A stretch of DNA of 6,504 nucleotides. Source: Betaproteobacteria bacterium (GTDB lineage Bacteria > Pseudomonadota > Gammaproteobacteria > Burkholderiales > Rhodocyclaceae). Shown here piece after piece: positions 1 through 6,448 of this stretch (its first letter is position 1; the number at the start of each line of letters is the position of its first letter). Under the pieces are notes generated by a model, which was given only the letters and a program-made list of their open reading frames with translations, searched no databases and was not told where the DNA came from. The DNA is taken from NCBI GenBank assembly GCA_028065725.1, contig JAPTVL010000309.1, positions 1 through 6,504 of the forward strand, in the 5' to 3' direction. Made by a program: the position numbers and the translations under genes.

Positions 1-1
1 C

Positions 2-958
2 CGGCGGCGGCAACAGGACAAGGCCGCGCTGGCGTTACGCGATGCCTGGCGCTTGCTGCAGGAGGGGCGTTACGGGCACGCCATGCGCTGTGCCGAAAAG
101 GCCCGCGCGGACGATGCCGCCTCGGGCATGCTGGCGCTGGCCGGCTGGCGCGCCGCACACGCCCTGCGCGATGCCGCGCGCACGGCGGAATGGGCGGCGC
201 GCGTGCGTAGTCACGACAGCGCCGGCTTGCAGGCCGCGCGCCTGATGACCGAGGCCGAATTCGCACTCGAAGATCGCCGCTTCGAGGACGCCCGCGACGC
301 CCTGCACGCTTTCGCTGCCCGCGAGGGCCGGCATATCGCCGCCTTGCGCCTGAGCCTGCGCGCCGAGCAGGGCCTGGGCAACTGGCGCGAAGTCGCGCGC
401 CTGGTGCGCCAGCTCGAAAAGCATCAGGCGCTGACCGCCGAACAGGCCGCGCCGATCCGCAGCCGCGCCGTGCGCGAAGCCCTGCGCAGCCTGCGTGAAG
501 ATCCTCCGGGGCTGATGCGCTACTGGCGCGAACTGGATGACGGCGATCGTGCCGAACCTGCTTTGGCGCTGGAAACCGCGCGCGCATTGATGGCCGCGGG
601 CGATTGCCGCGAAGCCCAGCGGGTGCTCGAGGATGCGCTCGACGAGCGTTGGGATGCCACGCTGGTGCTGGCCTATGGCGAATGCTGCCGGGCCGGCGAA
701 CCCGCCGGCGACGTGCTCGGCCGCATCGCGCAAGCCGAGAAATGGCTGCAAAACCTGCCGCGCGACGGTGCCCTGCTGCTGACCCTGGGCCGTCTGTGCC
801 GCCAGCAGCAGTTGTGGGGCAAGGCCAGGAGCTATCTGGAAGCGGCGCTGGCCATCGCGCCCTCGCGCGCCGCGCACGTCGAACTGGCGCAGCTGCTGGA
901 CCAGCTCGAAGAGTCGGCGCTGGCGGTACGGCACTATCGCGCCGCCGCGGTACTCTGA
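2..958 (+). CDS. hemY: HemY-like heme biosynthesis TPR protein, C-terminal part (5' truncated by window edge)
   Basis: The frame is open from the left edge (first full codon at base 2) to a TGA at 956-958, giving 318 residues with no true start visible. The protein is helical, rich in Ala, Arg, Leu and Glu, and built of TPR-like helix pairs. The last third (LPRDGALLLTLGRLC, then LWGKARSYLEAALAI) resembles the TPR end of HemY, a membrane-anchored protein encoded with hemC/hemD in many proteobacteria. E. coli HemY is about 400 residues, so roughly 80 residues are probably missing, including the two N-terminal membrane helices of the HemY_N region. HemY is linked to late heme synthesis but its exact biochemical role is unsettled. 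It is unrelated to Bacillus HemY, a protoporphyrinogen oxidase. It converges on the NUDIX gene with a 20-nt gap. Another TPR protein is the main alternative; hemF nearby supports HemY. Confidence 0.8.
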   Translation, partial: RRRQQDKAALALRDAWRLLQEGRYGHAMRCAEKARADDAASGMLALAGWRAAHALRDAARTAEWAARVRSHDSAGLQAARLMTEAEFALEDRRFEDARDALHAFAAREGRHIAALRLSLRAEQGLGNWREVARLVRQLEKHQALTAEQAAPIRSRAVREALRSLREDPPGLMRYWRELDDGDRAEPALALETARALMAAGDCREAQRVLEDALDERWDATLVLAYGECCRAGEPAGDVLGRIAQAEKWLQNLPRDGALLLTLGRLCRQQQLWGKARSYLEAALAIAPSRAAHVELAQLLDQLEESALAVRHYRAAAVL

Positions 959-978
959 AGTCTTGCCGTTCCCGGGAA

Positions 979-1512
979 TCAGCTCGGTAGCTCGATCCAC
1001 TGCGGCACGATGCCGCGCGCGGTGAGCCAGTCGGCCAGCGCATAGCCGGTGCCGGCGCGCCAGCATTTGAGGTCTTCGGGGCGGAACAGCTTGTATTCCG
1101 ACAACTCGGGAGACAAGGCGATCTCGCCGCGCGCCACCACATGGTAGGCGATGATGAGCTGGTTCATGCGCTGGAAGTCATAGACGCCGACCAGCGTCGG
1201 CGCCGCGACGTGCAGCCCGGTCTCCTCCAGAATCTCGCGCGCGATGCCGTCCTCCGGCGTTTCGCCGGCTTCCATGAAACCGGTGATCAGGGCGAACATC
1301 CTGCCCGACCAGGCCGCATTGCGCGCCAGCAGCACGCGGCCCTCGCGGTCGGCCATTTCGATGATCGCGGCGAGCACCGGCGTCGGATTGTTCCAGTGGG
1401 TCCAGTGGCAGGCCGGGCAGCGCAGGCGTTGTTTCGCACCGCCGTCTTCCATCTGCGAGAGCATGCGCAGGGGCGTCGCGCAGTTGGGGCAGTAGTTGTA
1501 GCTATGTGTCAT
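979..1512 (-). CDS. NUDIX hydrolase with N-terminal zinc ribbon
   Basis: 177 residues. The N-terminus is a zinc ribbon with two Cys pairs, CPNC at 8-11 and CPAC at 32-35, of the kind seen in Nudix_N_2 proteins. A complete NUDIX box follows at residues 78-100 and matches GX5EX7REUXEEXGU: G78, E84, then REILEETGL at 92-100, so the metal-binding glutamates are present. NUDIX enzymes hydrolyse a nucleoside diphosphate linked to another group, in the cytoplasm. The SQPWPFP motif that marks NudC-type NAD(H) pyrophosphatases is absent, and the protein is shorter than NudC (about 257 aa), so the substrate cannot be named. The ATG at 1512 puts the zinc ribbon right at the N-terminus, but no good Shine-Dalgarno precedes it. 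It lies 36 nt downstream of hemF and is probably the last gene of the operon. Confidence 0.88.
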   Translation of the reverse strand: MTHSYNYCPNCATPLRMLSQMEDGGAKQRLRCPACHWTHWNNPTPVLAAIIEMADREGRVLLARNAAWSGRMFALITGFMEAGETPEDGIAREILEETGLHVAAPTLVGVYDFQRMNQLIIAYHVVARGEIALSPELSEYKLFRPEDLKCWRAGTGYALADWLTARGIVPQWIELPS

Positions 1513-1548
1513 GAATGCGACGAAAGTCGGCGCTGGCGGGACGGTGAT

Positions 1549-2463
1549 TCAGAGCCAGTCGCGCGGCGGCAGGAAGTCGCTGTAGAGCCTGGCTTCGGCG
1601 CTGCCCGGCTCGGGCTGCCAGCTGTAGCGCCACTTCACGATCGGCGGCAGCGACATCAGGATCGATTCGGTGCGACCGCCGGATTGCAGGCCGAACAGCG
1701 TGCCGCGATCCCAGACCAGGTTGAATTCGACATAGCGGCCACGGCGATAGGCCTGGAAGTCGCGCTCGCGCTCGCCATAGGGGAGTTCGCGGCGGCGCGC
1801 GATGATGGGCAGGTAGGCCGTGGTGAAGCTGTCGCCGACGGCCCGGGTCAGGCCGAAGCAACGCTGAAACGAAGTTTCGCCACCCTCGCCGCCTTCGTTG
1901 AGGTCGTCGAAGAAGATGCCGCCGACGCCGCGCGCCTCGTTGCGATGCTTGAGGAAGAAGTAGTCGTCGCACCACTTCTTGTAACGCGCATGGACCTCGG
2001 CGCCGAAGGGGGCCAGCGTGTCGCGGCACGTGCGGTGGAAGTGGGTCGCATCTTCTTCGAAGCCGTAGTAGGGCGTCAGGTCCATGCCGCCGCCGAACCA
2101 CCAGACCGGCGGCTCGCCTTCCTTTTCGGCGACGAAGAAGCGCACGTTCATGTGCACCGTCGGACACCAGGGATTGAGCGGATGCAGCACCAGCGAGACG
2201 CCCATCGCCTGCCAGCGGCGACCCGCCAGTGCGGGCCGGTGGGCGGTGGCCGAGGCGGGCATCTGCTCGCCCATGACATGCGAGAAATTGACCCCGCCGC
2301 GCTCGAATACCCTGCCGTTTTCCATCAGCCGGGAGATGCCGCCGCCGCCCTGCGGCCGGTCCCAGGCATCGCGCAGGAAGGGCTGGTCTTCCATGGCTTC
2401 GAATTCGCCGACGATGCGATCCTGCAGTCCGGTGAAGTAATCCCGGATCTGTGTGACGTTCAT
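1549..2463 (-). CDS. hemF: Oxygen-dependent coproporphyrinogen III oxidase
   Basis: 304 residues, full length (E. coli HemF is 299). The enzyme oxidatively decarboxylates two propionates of coproporphyrinogen III to vinyls, giving protoporphyrinogen IX, with O2 as acceptor, as a cytosolic homodimer. The family signature is intact at residues 162-185 (KKWCDDYFF, then [16 protein letters not shown]). The four histidines that correspond to the E. coli metal and active-site set are H94, H104, H143 and H173. Substrate-contact segments NVR (106-108) and GGR (262-264) are present, as is [15 protein letters not shown] (240-254). Compared with the E. coli protein as I remember it, a Gly/Glu-rich stretch of about six residues is inserted near 189-198. 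The ATG at 2463 shares its A with the purE stop (TGATG), and a GAGG lies 4 nt upstream within the purE end, indicating translational coupling. The identification is essentially certain. Confidence 0.97.
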   Translation of the reverse strand: MNVTQIRDYFTGLQDRIVGEFEAMEDQPFLRDAWDRPQGGGGISRLMENGRVFERGGVNFSHVMGEQMPASATAHRPALAGRRWQAMGVSLVLHPLNPWCPTVHMNVRFFVAEKEGEPPVWWFGGGMDLTPYYGFEEDATHFHRTCRDTLAPFGAEVHARYKKWCDDYFFLKHRNEARGVGGIFFDDLNEGGEGGETSFQRCFGLTRAVGDSFTTAYLPIIARRRELPYGERERDFQAYRRGRYVEFNLVWDRGTLFGLQSGGRTESILMSLPPIVKWRYSWQPEPGSAEARLYSDFLPPRDWL

Positions 2464-2963
2464 CAGGCCTCGGGCAGCTTCATCGCCAGCACCTTTGCGC
2501 TCTGGCGGCTACGGAAGTCTTCAAGCTTTTTCGCTAGTGCGCGGCCGTAGTCGTCGTTGGCGGTGGCGATGATGGCGATCGCGGTCAGTGCCGCATTGGC
2601 CGCGCCGGCCTCGCCGATGGCGAAGGTGGCGACCGGAACGCCCTTGGGCATCTGCACGATGGAGAGCAGGGAGTCGAGGCCGTTGAGGTGTTTCGACGGC
2701 ACCGGCACGCCGAGTACCGGGACGATGGTCTTCGAGGCCAGCATGCCGGGCAGGTGGGCCGCGCCGCCGGCGCCGGCGATGATGGCGCGCAGGTCGCGCT
2801 CCTGTGCCACGGCGGCGTAGTCGAACAGCAGGTCGGGGGTGCGATGGGCGGAGACCACGCGCGCCTCGTAGGGCACGCCGAATTCCTTGAGCATCGCGGC
2901 CGCGGCCTGCATCACCGGCCAGTCCGAATCCGAGCCCATCACTATCCCGACCAGTGGCTTCAT
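2463..2963 (-). CDS. purE: N5-carboxyaminoimidazole ribonucleotide mutase (class I PurE)
   Basis: 166 residues from the ATG at 2963; class I PurE proteins are about 160-170. The enzyme converts N5-CAIR to CAIR in de novo purine synthesis, normally after PurK. PurK is not in this window. The phosphate and nucleotide loop GSDSDWP is at 10-16, SAHRTP with the catalytic-type His (H40) at 38-43, [12 protein letters not shown] at 63-74 with H70, GVPVPS at 85-90, and the C-terminal signature [16 protein letters not shown] at 98-113. The frame extends upstream to a GTG at 2972, but that GTG overlaps the end of the Shine-Dalgarno and leaves no spacing. The ATG overlaps the folD stop as ATGA (2960-2963) and has GAGAGG 8 nt upstream, so I chose it. 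The stop overlaps the hemF ATG by one base. Confidence 0.96.
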   Translation of the reverse strand: MKPLVGIVMGSDSDWPVMQAAAAMLKEFGVPYEARVVSAHRTPDLLFDYAAVAQERDLRAIIAGAGGAAHLPGMLASKTIVPVLGVPVPSKHLNGLDSLLSIVQMPKGVPVATFAIGEAGAANAALTAIAIIATANDDYGRALAKKLEDFRSRQSAKVLAMKLPEA

Positions 2964-3811
2964 TTCACGCACCTCTCAGCCGCCTCAAGCGTGTTGGCCA
3001 GCAGCATGGTGATGGTCATCGGGCCGACGCCGCCCGGCACCGGCGTGATGACACCGGCAACTTCCTTGGCGCTTTCGAAATCGACGTCGCCGCACAGCTT
3101 GCCCTCGGCGGTGCGGTTGATGCCGACGTCGATCACCGTGGCGCCGGGCTTGATCATGTCGCCGGTAATCATCTTCGCGCGGCCCACGGCGGCCACCAGA
3201 ATGTCGGCGCGGCGGGTATGGAAGGCCAGATCCTTCGACTGCGAATGGCAGATCGTGACCGTGCAGCTCTGCGCCAGCAGCAGCATCGCCATCGGCTTGC
3301 CGACGATGTTGCTGCGGCCGACGATGACGACTTCGGCGCCTTTGAGCGGCACGTTCGCGCTCTCCAGCATCTTCATGACGCCGTAGGGCGTGCAGGGGAT
3401 GAAGCGCGGGTTGCCCTGCATCAGCGCGCCGACATTCTCGGCGTGGAAGCCATCGACGTCCTTTTCCGGAGCAATGGCTTCGAGCACTGCTTCGGAATCG
3501 AAATGTTTCGGCAGCGGCAGTTGCACCAGGATGCCGTGCACCGTCGGATCGGCATTCAGATCGGCGATGCGCTTGAACACCACGGCAGGATCGACGTCGG
3601 GGGCATAGACGTCGCGCAGCGAGCGCATGCCGGCCTTTTCGCAGGCGGCGACCTTGTTGCGCACATAAACGGCCGAGGCCGGGTCTTCGCCGACTAGGAT
3701 CACGGCCAGGCAGGGCGTGATGCCCTTGTCCTTGAGCGCGGCGGCGCGTGCGGCGAGCTGGCCGCGGACTTCGGCGGAGAGGGCGTTGCCGTCAATAATC
3801 TTTGCGGTCAT
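2960..3811 (-). CDS. folD: Bifunctional methylene-THF dehydrogenase / methenyl-THF cyclohydrolase
   Basis: 283 residues, the usual bacterial FolD length. It oxidises 5,10-methylene-THF with NADP+ and hydrolyses methenyl-THF to 10-formyl-THF in the cytoplasm, supplying formyl groups for purines and for initiator fMet-tRNA. The N-terminal catalytic domain has [13 protein letters not shown] (41-53), with Y49 and K53 corresponding to E. coli Y50 and K54. It continues with QLPLP (97-101, Q97), PEKDVDGFH (115-123, D120) and PCTPYGVM (139-146). The Rossmann half has [18 protein letters not shown] (161-178), [11 protein letters not shown] (202-212), VIDVGIN (226-232) and [15 protein letters not shown] (256-270). 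A GGAAC lies 6 nt upstream of the ATG. The gene starts 20 nt after iorB and overlaps purE by 4 nt, which fits co-production of folate one-carbon units and purines. No key residue is missing. Confidence 0.97.
   Translation of the reverse strand: MTAKIIDGNALSAEVRGQLAARAAALKDKGITPCLAVILVGEDPASAVYVRNKVAACEKAGMRSLRDVYAPDVDPAVVFKRIADLNADPTVHGILVQLPLPKHFDSEAVLEAIAPEKDVDGFHAENVGALMQGNPRFIPCTPYGVMKMLESANVPLKGAEVVIVGRSNIVGKPMAMLLLAQSCTVTICHSQSKDLAFHTRRADILVAAVGRAKMITGDMIKPGATVIDVGINRTAEGKLCGDVDFESAKEVAGVITPVPGGVGPMTITMLLANTLEAAERCVK
2972..2977 (-). promoter_or_regulatory. purE ribosome binding site (decides the start)
   Basis: GAGAGG on the - strand, inside the end of folD, lies 8 nt before the ATG at 2963. 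The last G of this site is the first base of the alternative GTG start, so the GTG has no usable spacing and the ATG is favoured. Confidence 0.65.
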
Positions 3812-3817
3812 GAGCGT

Positions 3818-3822
3818 GTTCC
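3818..3822 (-). promoter_or_regulatory. folD ribosome binding site
   Basis: GGAAC on the - strand in the 20-nt iorB-folD gap lies 6 nt before the folD ATG. It is a moderate Shine-Dalgarno and gives folD its own initiation site within the operon. Confidence 0.5.
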
Positions 3823-3831
3823 GTTTTCAAT

Positions 3832-4446
3832 TCAGGCGGTGGCGAGTTGCTTCGCCACGGCTTCGCGTCCGGCGGCAAAGGCGTTGCGATTGGCCTCGAC
3901 GACTTTTTCGCCCTTGCGCGCAAAGCGCTTGTCGATGCAGGCCAGCAGCACGTCCGGTGCGAACGGCAGGTAGTCGGCGATGGCGCCCAGCATCACGGTA
4001 TTGCCGAGGCGGATTTCGCCGAGGTCGCGGGCGATGGTCATGGCGTCGAAGGAGACCACGCGGTGGCCGGCGGCGCGCATCTGGCCCGTAGGATCCTCGG
4101 GGTAGTCGAACAGGCCGAGCTCGACCACCGGCGGCACCAGCCTGGCGTTGTTCACCAGCGCCAGGCCGTCGGGCCGCAGATAGTGCGACCAGCGCAGGGC
4201 TTCGGCGCCTTCGAAGCCGAGCAGGACCTGCACCGTGCCCGGCTCGATCTGCGGCGAGAGCACCTTGCGGCCGAAGCGCAGGTGCGAGGTGACCACGCCG
4301 CCGCGCTGGGCCATGCCGGCGACTTCGGTTTTCTTGACGTCGTGGCCTTCGGTCATGGCGGCTTCGGCGAGGATCTCGGCCGCGGTCATGACGCCCTGGC
4401 CGCCGATGCCGCAGACGAGGATGTTGGTGATGTCGTTCTGGCTCAT
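3832..4446 (-). CDS. iorB: Indolepyruvate ferredoxin oxidoreductase beta subunit (OFOR gamma-type domain)
   Basis: 204 residues, normal for a stand-alone IorB. This is the small subunit of a 2-oxoacid:ferredoxin oxidoreductase that acts with IorA. Its single domain is the OFOR gamma domain: CGIGGQG at 12-18 is the glycine loop associated with CoA and phosphate contacts, and VAGMAQRGGVVTSHLRFG (42-59) is the second family hallmark. It has no Fe-S motif, as expected, since the clusters are in IorA. The chosen ATG overlaps the iorA stop as ATGA (4443-4446), so translation is probably coupled; the separate ribosome site is weak. The same frame stays open far upstream inside iorA, but that extension has no OFOR character and is a product of GC-rich coding. 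It could equally serve a related arylpyruvate or other 2-oxoacid enzyme. Confidence 0.93.
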   Translation of the reverse strand: MSQNDITNILVCGIGGQGVMTAAEILAEAAMTEGHDVKKTEVAGMAQRGGVVTSHLRFGRKVLSPQIEPGTVQVLLGFEGAEALRWSHYLRPDGLALVNNARLVPPVVELGLFDYPEDPTGQMRAAGHRVVSFDAMTIARDLGEIRLGNTVMLGAIADYLPFAPDVLLACIDKRFARKGEKVVEANRNAFAAGREAVAKQLATA

Positions 4447-6335
4447 GACGTGCTCGAAGTCTTGACGATGTGGATCGGGATGTCGCGCCGCGGCACGTGC
4501 TGGATCGCATCCGGCGCGCAGGGCTGGACGCAGAGGCCGCAGCCGGTGCAGGCCTGGCTGTCGATATTGACGAAGGCCAGTTCGACTTCGCGGCCGGACG
4601 GCTTGACCACCTTGTCGCGGCGCGTGACGTGAATCGCCGGACAGCCGACCTCGACGCAGTTGCCGCAACCCGTGCACTTGTCCTCCTCGACCAGGTAGGG
4701 ACGGAAGGGCTTGAACTCGTCGATCAGCACGCAGGGACGGCGCGCGATGATGACCGAGGGCCCCTCGATCTTGATCTCGTCGCGCACGGTCTTGAACAGG
4801 ACTGGCAGTTCGTAGGGGTCGACCAGCTTGATGCGTTCGTTGGGCACACCCAGCGCCTCGACGATCTTGAACAGATCGACCTTCGGCGCCTCCTTGCCGT
4901 GGATGTCCTTGCCCGAAGCCGGCGTGGCCTGGCCGCCGGTCATGCCGGTAGTGTTGTTGTCGAGCAGCAGCACGGTGACGTTGCCATGGTTGTAGGTGAT
5001 GTCGAGCAGGCCCTGCATGCCCATGTGCATGAAGGTCGAATCGCCGATCACGGCCAGTATCCGCTTGTTCTTGTCCACCGCGCCGCGGCCCTTGTCGATG
5101 CCCAGCGCGACGCCCATCGTTGCGCCCATGCAGATCGTGGTGTCCAGCGCGTTCCAGGGGTGGCCGGCGCCCAGCGTGTAGCAGCCGATGTCGCCGGTGA
5201 CGATGATGTTCTTGATCTGCGACAGCGTGTAGTACATGCCCATGTGCGGACAGGAGGCGCACAGCGTCGGCGGCCGCGGGAAGACCTTGGGCGGCGCGGC
5301 GGCGGGTGCCGGCGGCGGCACCGGCTTGCCCTGCAGGCGGTCGACTGCCGGGTGCAGCACCTGCGGCGACAGTTCGCCCAGGCTGGGCAGCACGTCCTTG
5401 CCGTGGCAGGCGATGCCGGCGGCCTTGATTTCGGTCTCCAGGATTTTCTCGGTTTCCTCGACCACCAGCAGCTTGTCGCACATCGCCGCCAGCTCTCGCA
5501 CTTTTTCCGGCGGCCACGGCCAGGAGAGGCCCAGCTTCAGCACCGGCGCGTCGGGGAAGGCCTCCTTGACGTGCATGTAGGCCGGGCCCGAGGCGACGAA
5601 GCCGACGCTGCGATCCGTGCCCGCTTCGAGGATGTTGAGCGGTGAGCTTTCTGAGACGCCACGCAGGGTCTCGTCGCGCTGGAACAGGCTCGGAATGCGC
5701 ACCTTGGCATGCGCCGGCACCATCACCCAGCGCTGTGGATTCTTGATGAAGCCGGCAGGTTCGTGATTTTCGCGCTCGCCGACGGAGACCAGTCCCTTGA
5801 CGTGACAGATGCGCGTGGTCAGGCGCAGCAGCACCGGCGTTTCATACTGTTCGGAGAGGCCAAAGGCGAACTTGGTCATCTCGTAGGCTTCCTGCGAATC
5901 CGCCGGTTCCAGCACCGGAATGTGCGCAAAGCGGCCCCAGAAGCGCGAGTCCTGTTCGTTCTGCGACGAGGACATGCCGACGTCGTCGGCCACGGCGATC
6001 ACCAGGCCGCCGTAGGCGCCGGTGATGGTCATGGTCATCAGGCAGTCGCTGGCGACATTGAGGCCGACGTGCTTCATGGCGCAGAAGGCCCGCGCCCCGG
6101 TCATCGAGGCGCCCAGCGCGACTTCCATCGACACCTTTTCATTGACCGACCATTCGGCGTGCAGGTCGGGATAGCGCGCCACGGACTCGATGATCTCGGT
6201 CGCCGGGGTGCCGGGATAGGCGGCGGCGACGCGCACGCCGGATTCCCAGACAGCGCGGGCCACGGCTTCGTTGCCGGACAGCAGAAGCCGGCTGGCGGCT
6301 GGGGGAGGTGCCAACTGGGACATTACGGCGGCCAT
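4443..6335 (-). CDS. iorA: Indolepyruvate ferredoxin oxidoreductase alpha subunit (TPP and two 4Fe-4S)
   Basis: 630 residues from the ATG at 6335, typical for IorA. It is the catalytic subunit for CoA- and thiamine-diphosphate-dependent oxidation of indolepyruvate or other arylpyruvates to acyl-CoA, reducing ferredoxin. Domain order: PYR domain with GNEAVARA (21-28), YPGTPATEI (40-48) and NEKVSMEVALGAS (65-77); a middle domain; a Pro/Ala-rich linker (about 338-356); CASCPH (359-364); the TPP domain with GDIGCYTLGAGHPW (381-394) and the GDS-X26-NN motif (431-461); and a C-terminal ferredoxin domain with CX2CX2CX4CP (C554, 557, 560, 565) and CX2CX2CX3C (C596, 599, 602, 606). The frame also reaches a TTG at 6350, but the ATG has GAGAG 6 nt upstream and is preferred. 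It is the first gene of the operon, behind a structured leader. The exact 2-oxoacid is not determined by sequence; no paaK-like ligase gene is adjacent. Confidence 0.94.
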   Translation of the reverse strand: MAAVMSQLAPPPAASRLLLSGNEAVARAVWESGVRVAAAYPGTPATEIIESVARYPDLHAEWSVNEKVSMEVALGASMTGARAFCAMKHVGLNVASDCLMTMTITGAYGGLVIAVADDVGMSSSQNEQDSRFWGRFAHIPVLEPADSQEAYEMTKFAFGLSEQYETPVLLRLTTRICHVKGLVSVGERENHEPAGFIKNPQRWVMVPAHAKVRIPSLFQRDETLRGVSESSPLNILEAGTDRSVGFVASGPAYMHVKEAFPDAPVLKLGLSWPWPPEKVRELAAMCDKLLVVEETEKILETEIKAAGIACHGKDVLPSLGELSPQVLHPAVDRLQGKPVPPPAPAAAPPKVFPRPPTLCASCPHMGMYYTLSQIKNIIVTGDIGCYTLGAGHPWNALDTTICMGATMGVALGIDKGRGAVDKNKRILAVIGDSTFMHMGMQGLLDITYNHGNVTVLLLDNNTTGMTGGQATPASGKDIHGKEAPKVDLFKIVEALGVPNERIKLVDPYELPVLFKTVRDEIKIEGPSVIIARRPCVLIDEFKPFRPYLVEEDKCTGCGNCVEVGCPAIHVTRRDKVVKPSGREVELAFVNIDSQACTGCGLCVQPCAPDAIQHVPRRDIPIHIVKTSSTS

Positions 6336-6341
6336 GATGTG

Positions 6342-6346
6342 CTCTC
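6342..6346 (-). promoter_or_regulatory. iorA ribosome binding site
   Basis: GAGAG on the - strand stands 6 nt before the ATG at 6335. It decides the start: the upstream TTG at 6350 lies ahead of this site with only pyrimidines before it, and the next in-frame ATG at 6323 has no Shine-Dalgarno. Confidence 0.6.
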
Positions 6347-6355
6347 GCAAAAGGG

Positions 6356-6398
6356 AAAAAATTGACCTGCGCCGGGGGTGCCCACGGGCCGCAGGTCA
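6356..6398 (-). terminator. Intrinsic-terminator-like hairpin in the iorA leader (possible attenuator)
   Basis: TGACCTGCG and CGCAGGTCA are perfect 9-bp arms (6363-6371 and 6390-6398) around an 18-nt GC-rich loop. Two more C-G pairs can form inside if one G bulges. On the - strand the stem is followed by one A and then six T (6361-6356), then CCC and TTTT. This has the shape of a Rho-independent terminator for leftward transcription. It ends only 20 nt before the iorA ATG. It could end readthrough from a gene to the right of the window, or act as an attenuator downstream of the predicted promoter. There is no T run on the + strand side. Confidence 0.6.
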
Positions 6399-6399
6399 G

Positions 6400-6417
6400 C
6401 ATCAATCTGGATTGATG
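6400..6417. promoter_or_regulatory. 18-bp perfect dyad, probable operator over the iorA transcription start
   Basis: CATCAATCTGGATTGATG consists of two perfect 8-bp arms (6400-6407 and 6410-6417) around a TG centre. It begins next to the predicted -10 box and covers the predicted start near 6413, a common place for a repressor operator. Because the start would fall inside it, it is better read as a DNA site than as an RNA hairpin. The arms contain ATCAA and TTGAT, the half-sites of an FNR/ANR box, but turned outward with 6-bp spacing, so it is not a normal FNR site. The regulator is unknown. Confidence 0.6.
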
Positions 6418-6419
6418 GA

Positions 6420-6448
6420 ATTATCCGGATTTGCAGGCCTTGCGTCCA
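6420..6448 (-). promoter_or_regulatory. Predicted sigma70-type promoter of iorAB
   Basis: On the - strand GATAAT (6425-6420) matches the -10 consensus at 5 of 6 bases. Exactly 17 bp upstream is TGGACG (6448-6443), matching TTGACA at 4 of 6. Transcription would begin near 6413, leaving a leader of about 77 nt before the iorA ATG. This is a sequence match only. Confidence 0.5.

Larger units (their letters stand above)
979..6335 (-). other. Probable six-gene operon iorA-iorB-folD-purE-hemF-NUDIX
   Basis: Six genes in the same direction run with overlaps of 4, 4 and 1 nt and gaps of 20 and 36 nt, with no terminator-like structure between them. The only clear promoter-like sequence lies upstream of iorA. 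Co-transcription is inferred from this spacing. Internal promoters inside coding sequence, for example ahead of folD or hemF, cannot be excluded. Confidence 0.75.

Noticed and set aside
35..1066. A 343-codon - strand frame opposite hemY
   Set aside because: It crosses the end of the NUDIX gene and is antisense to a clear TPR protein; it shows no domain of its own.
979..1512. NudC (NADH pyrophosphatase, RNA decapping) for the zinc-ribbon NUDIX protein
   Set aside because: It lacks the SQPWPFP motif that follows the NUDIX box in NudC and is about 80 residues too short.
1866..1878. Small inverted repeat GAAAC-GAA-GTTTC
   Set aside because: It lies inside hemF coding sequence, has only 5-bp arms and no T run; chance occurrence is likely.
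1141..2550. A long + strand open frame (469 codons) opposite the NUDIX and hemF genes, and similar ones at 2954-3697 and 4470-5645
   Set aside because: They lie antisense to genes with intact family motifs, show no recognisable domain, and have the His/Arg/Ala-rich composition of shadow frames in GC-rich coding DNA.
2463..2972. purE starting at the GTG at 2972 (169 aa)
   Set aside because: The GTG overlaps the Shine-Dalgarno; the ATG at 2963 has good spacing and an ATGA junction with folD.
3832..5517. iorB frame extended upstream to a 561-codon protein
   Set aside because: The extra part is an Arg/Gly/Ala-rich out-of-frame reading of iorA. The ATG at 4446 gives a normal-length IorB and a standard ATGA overlap.
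6401..6416. A canonical FNR/ANR box upstream of iorA
   Set aside because: The half-sites are in the outward orientation with 6-bp spacing (ATCAA-N6-TTGAT). Neither TTGAT is followed by a properly placed ATCAA on either strand.
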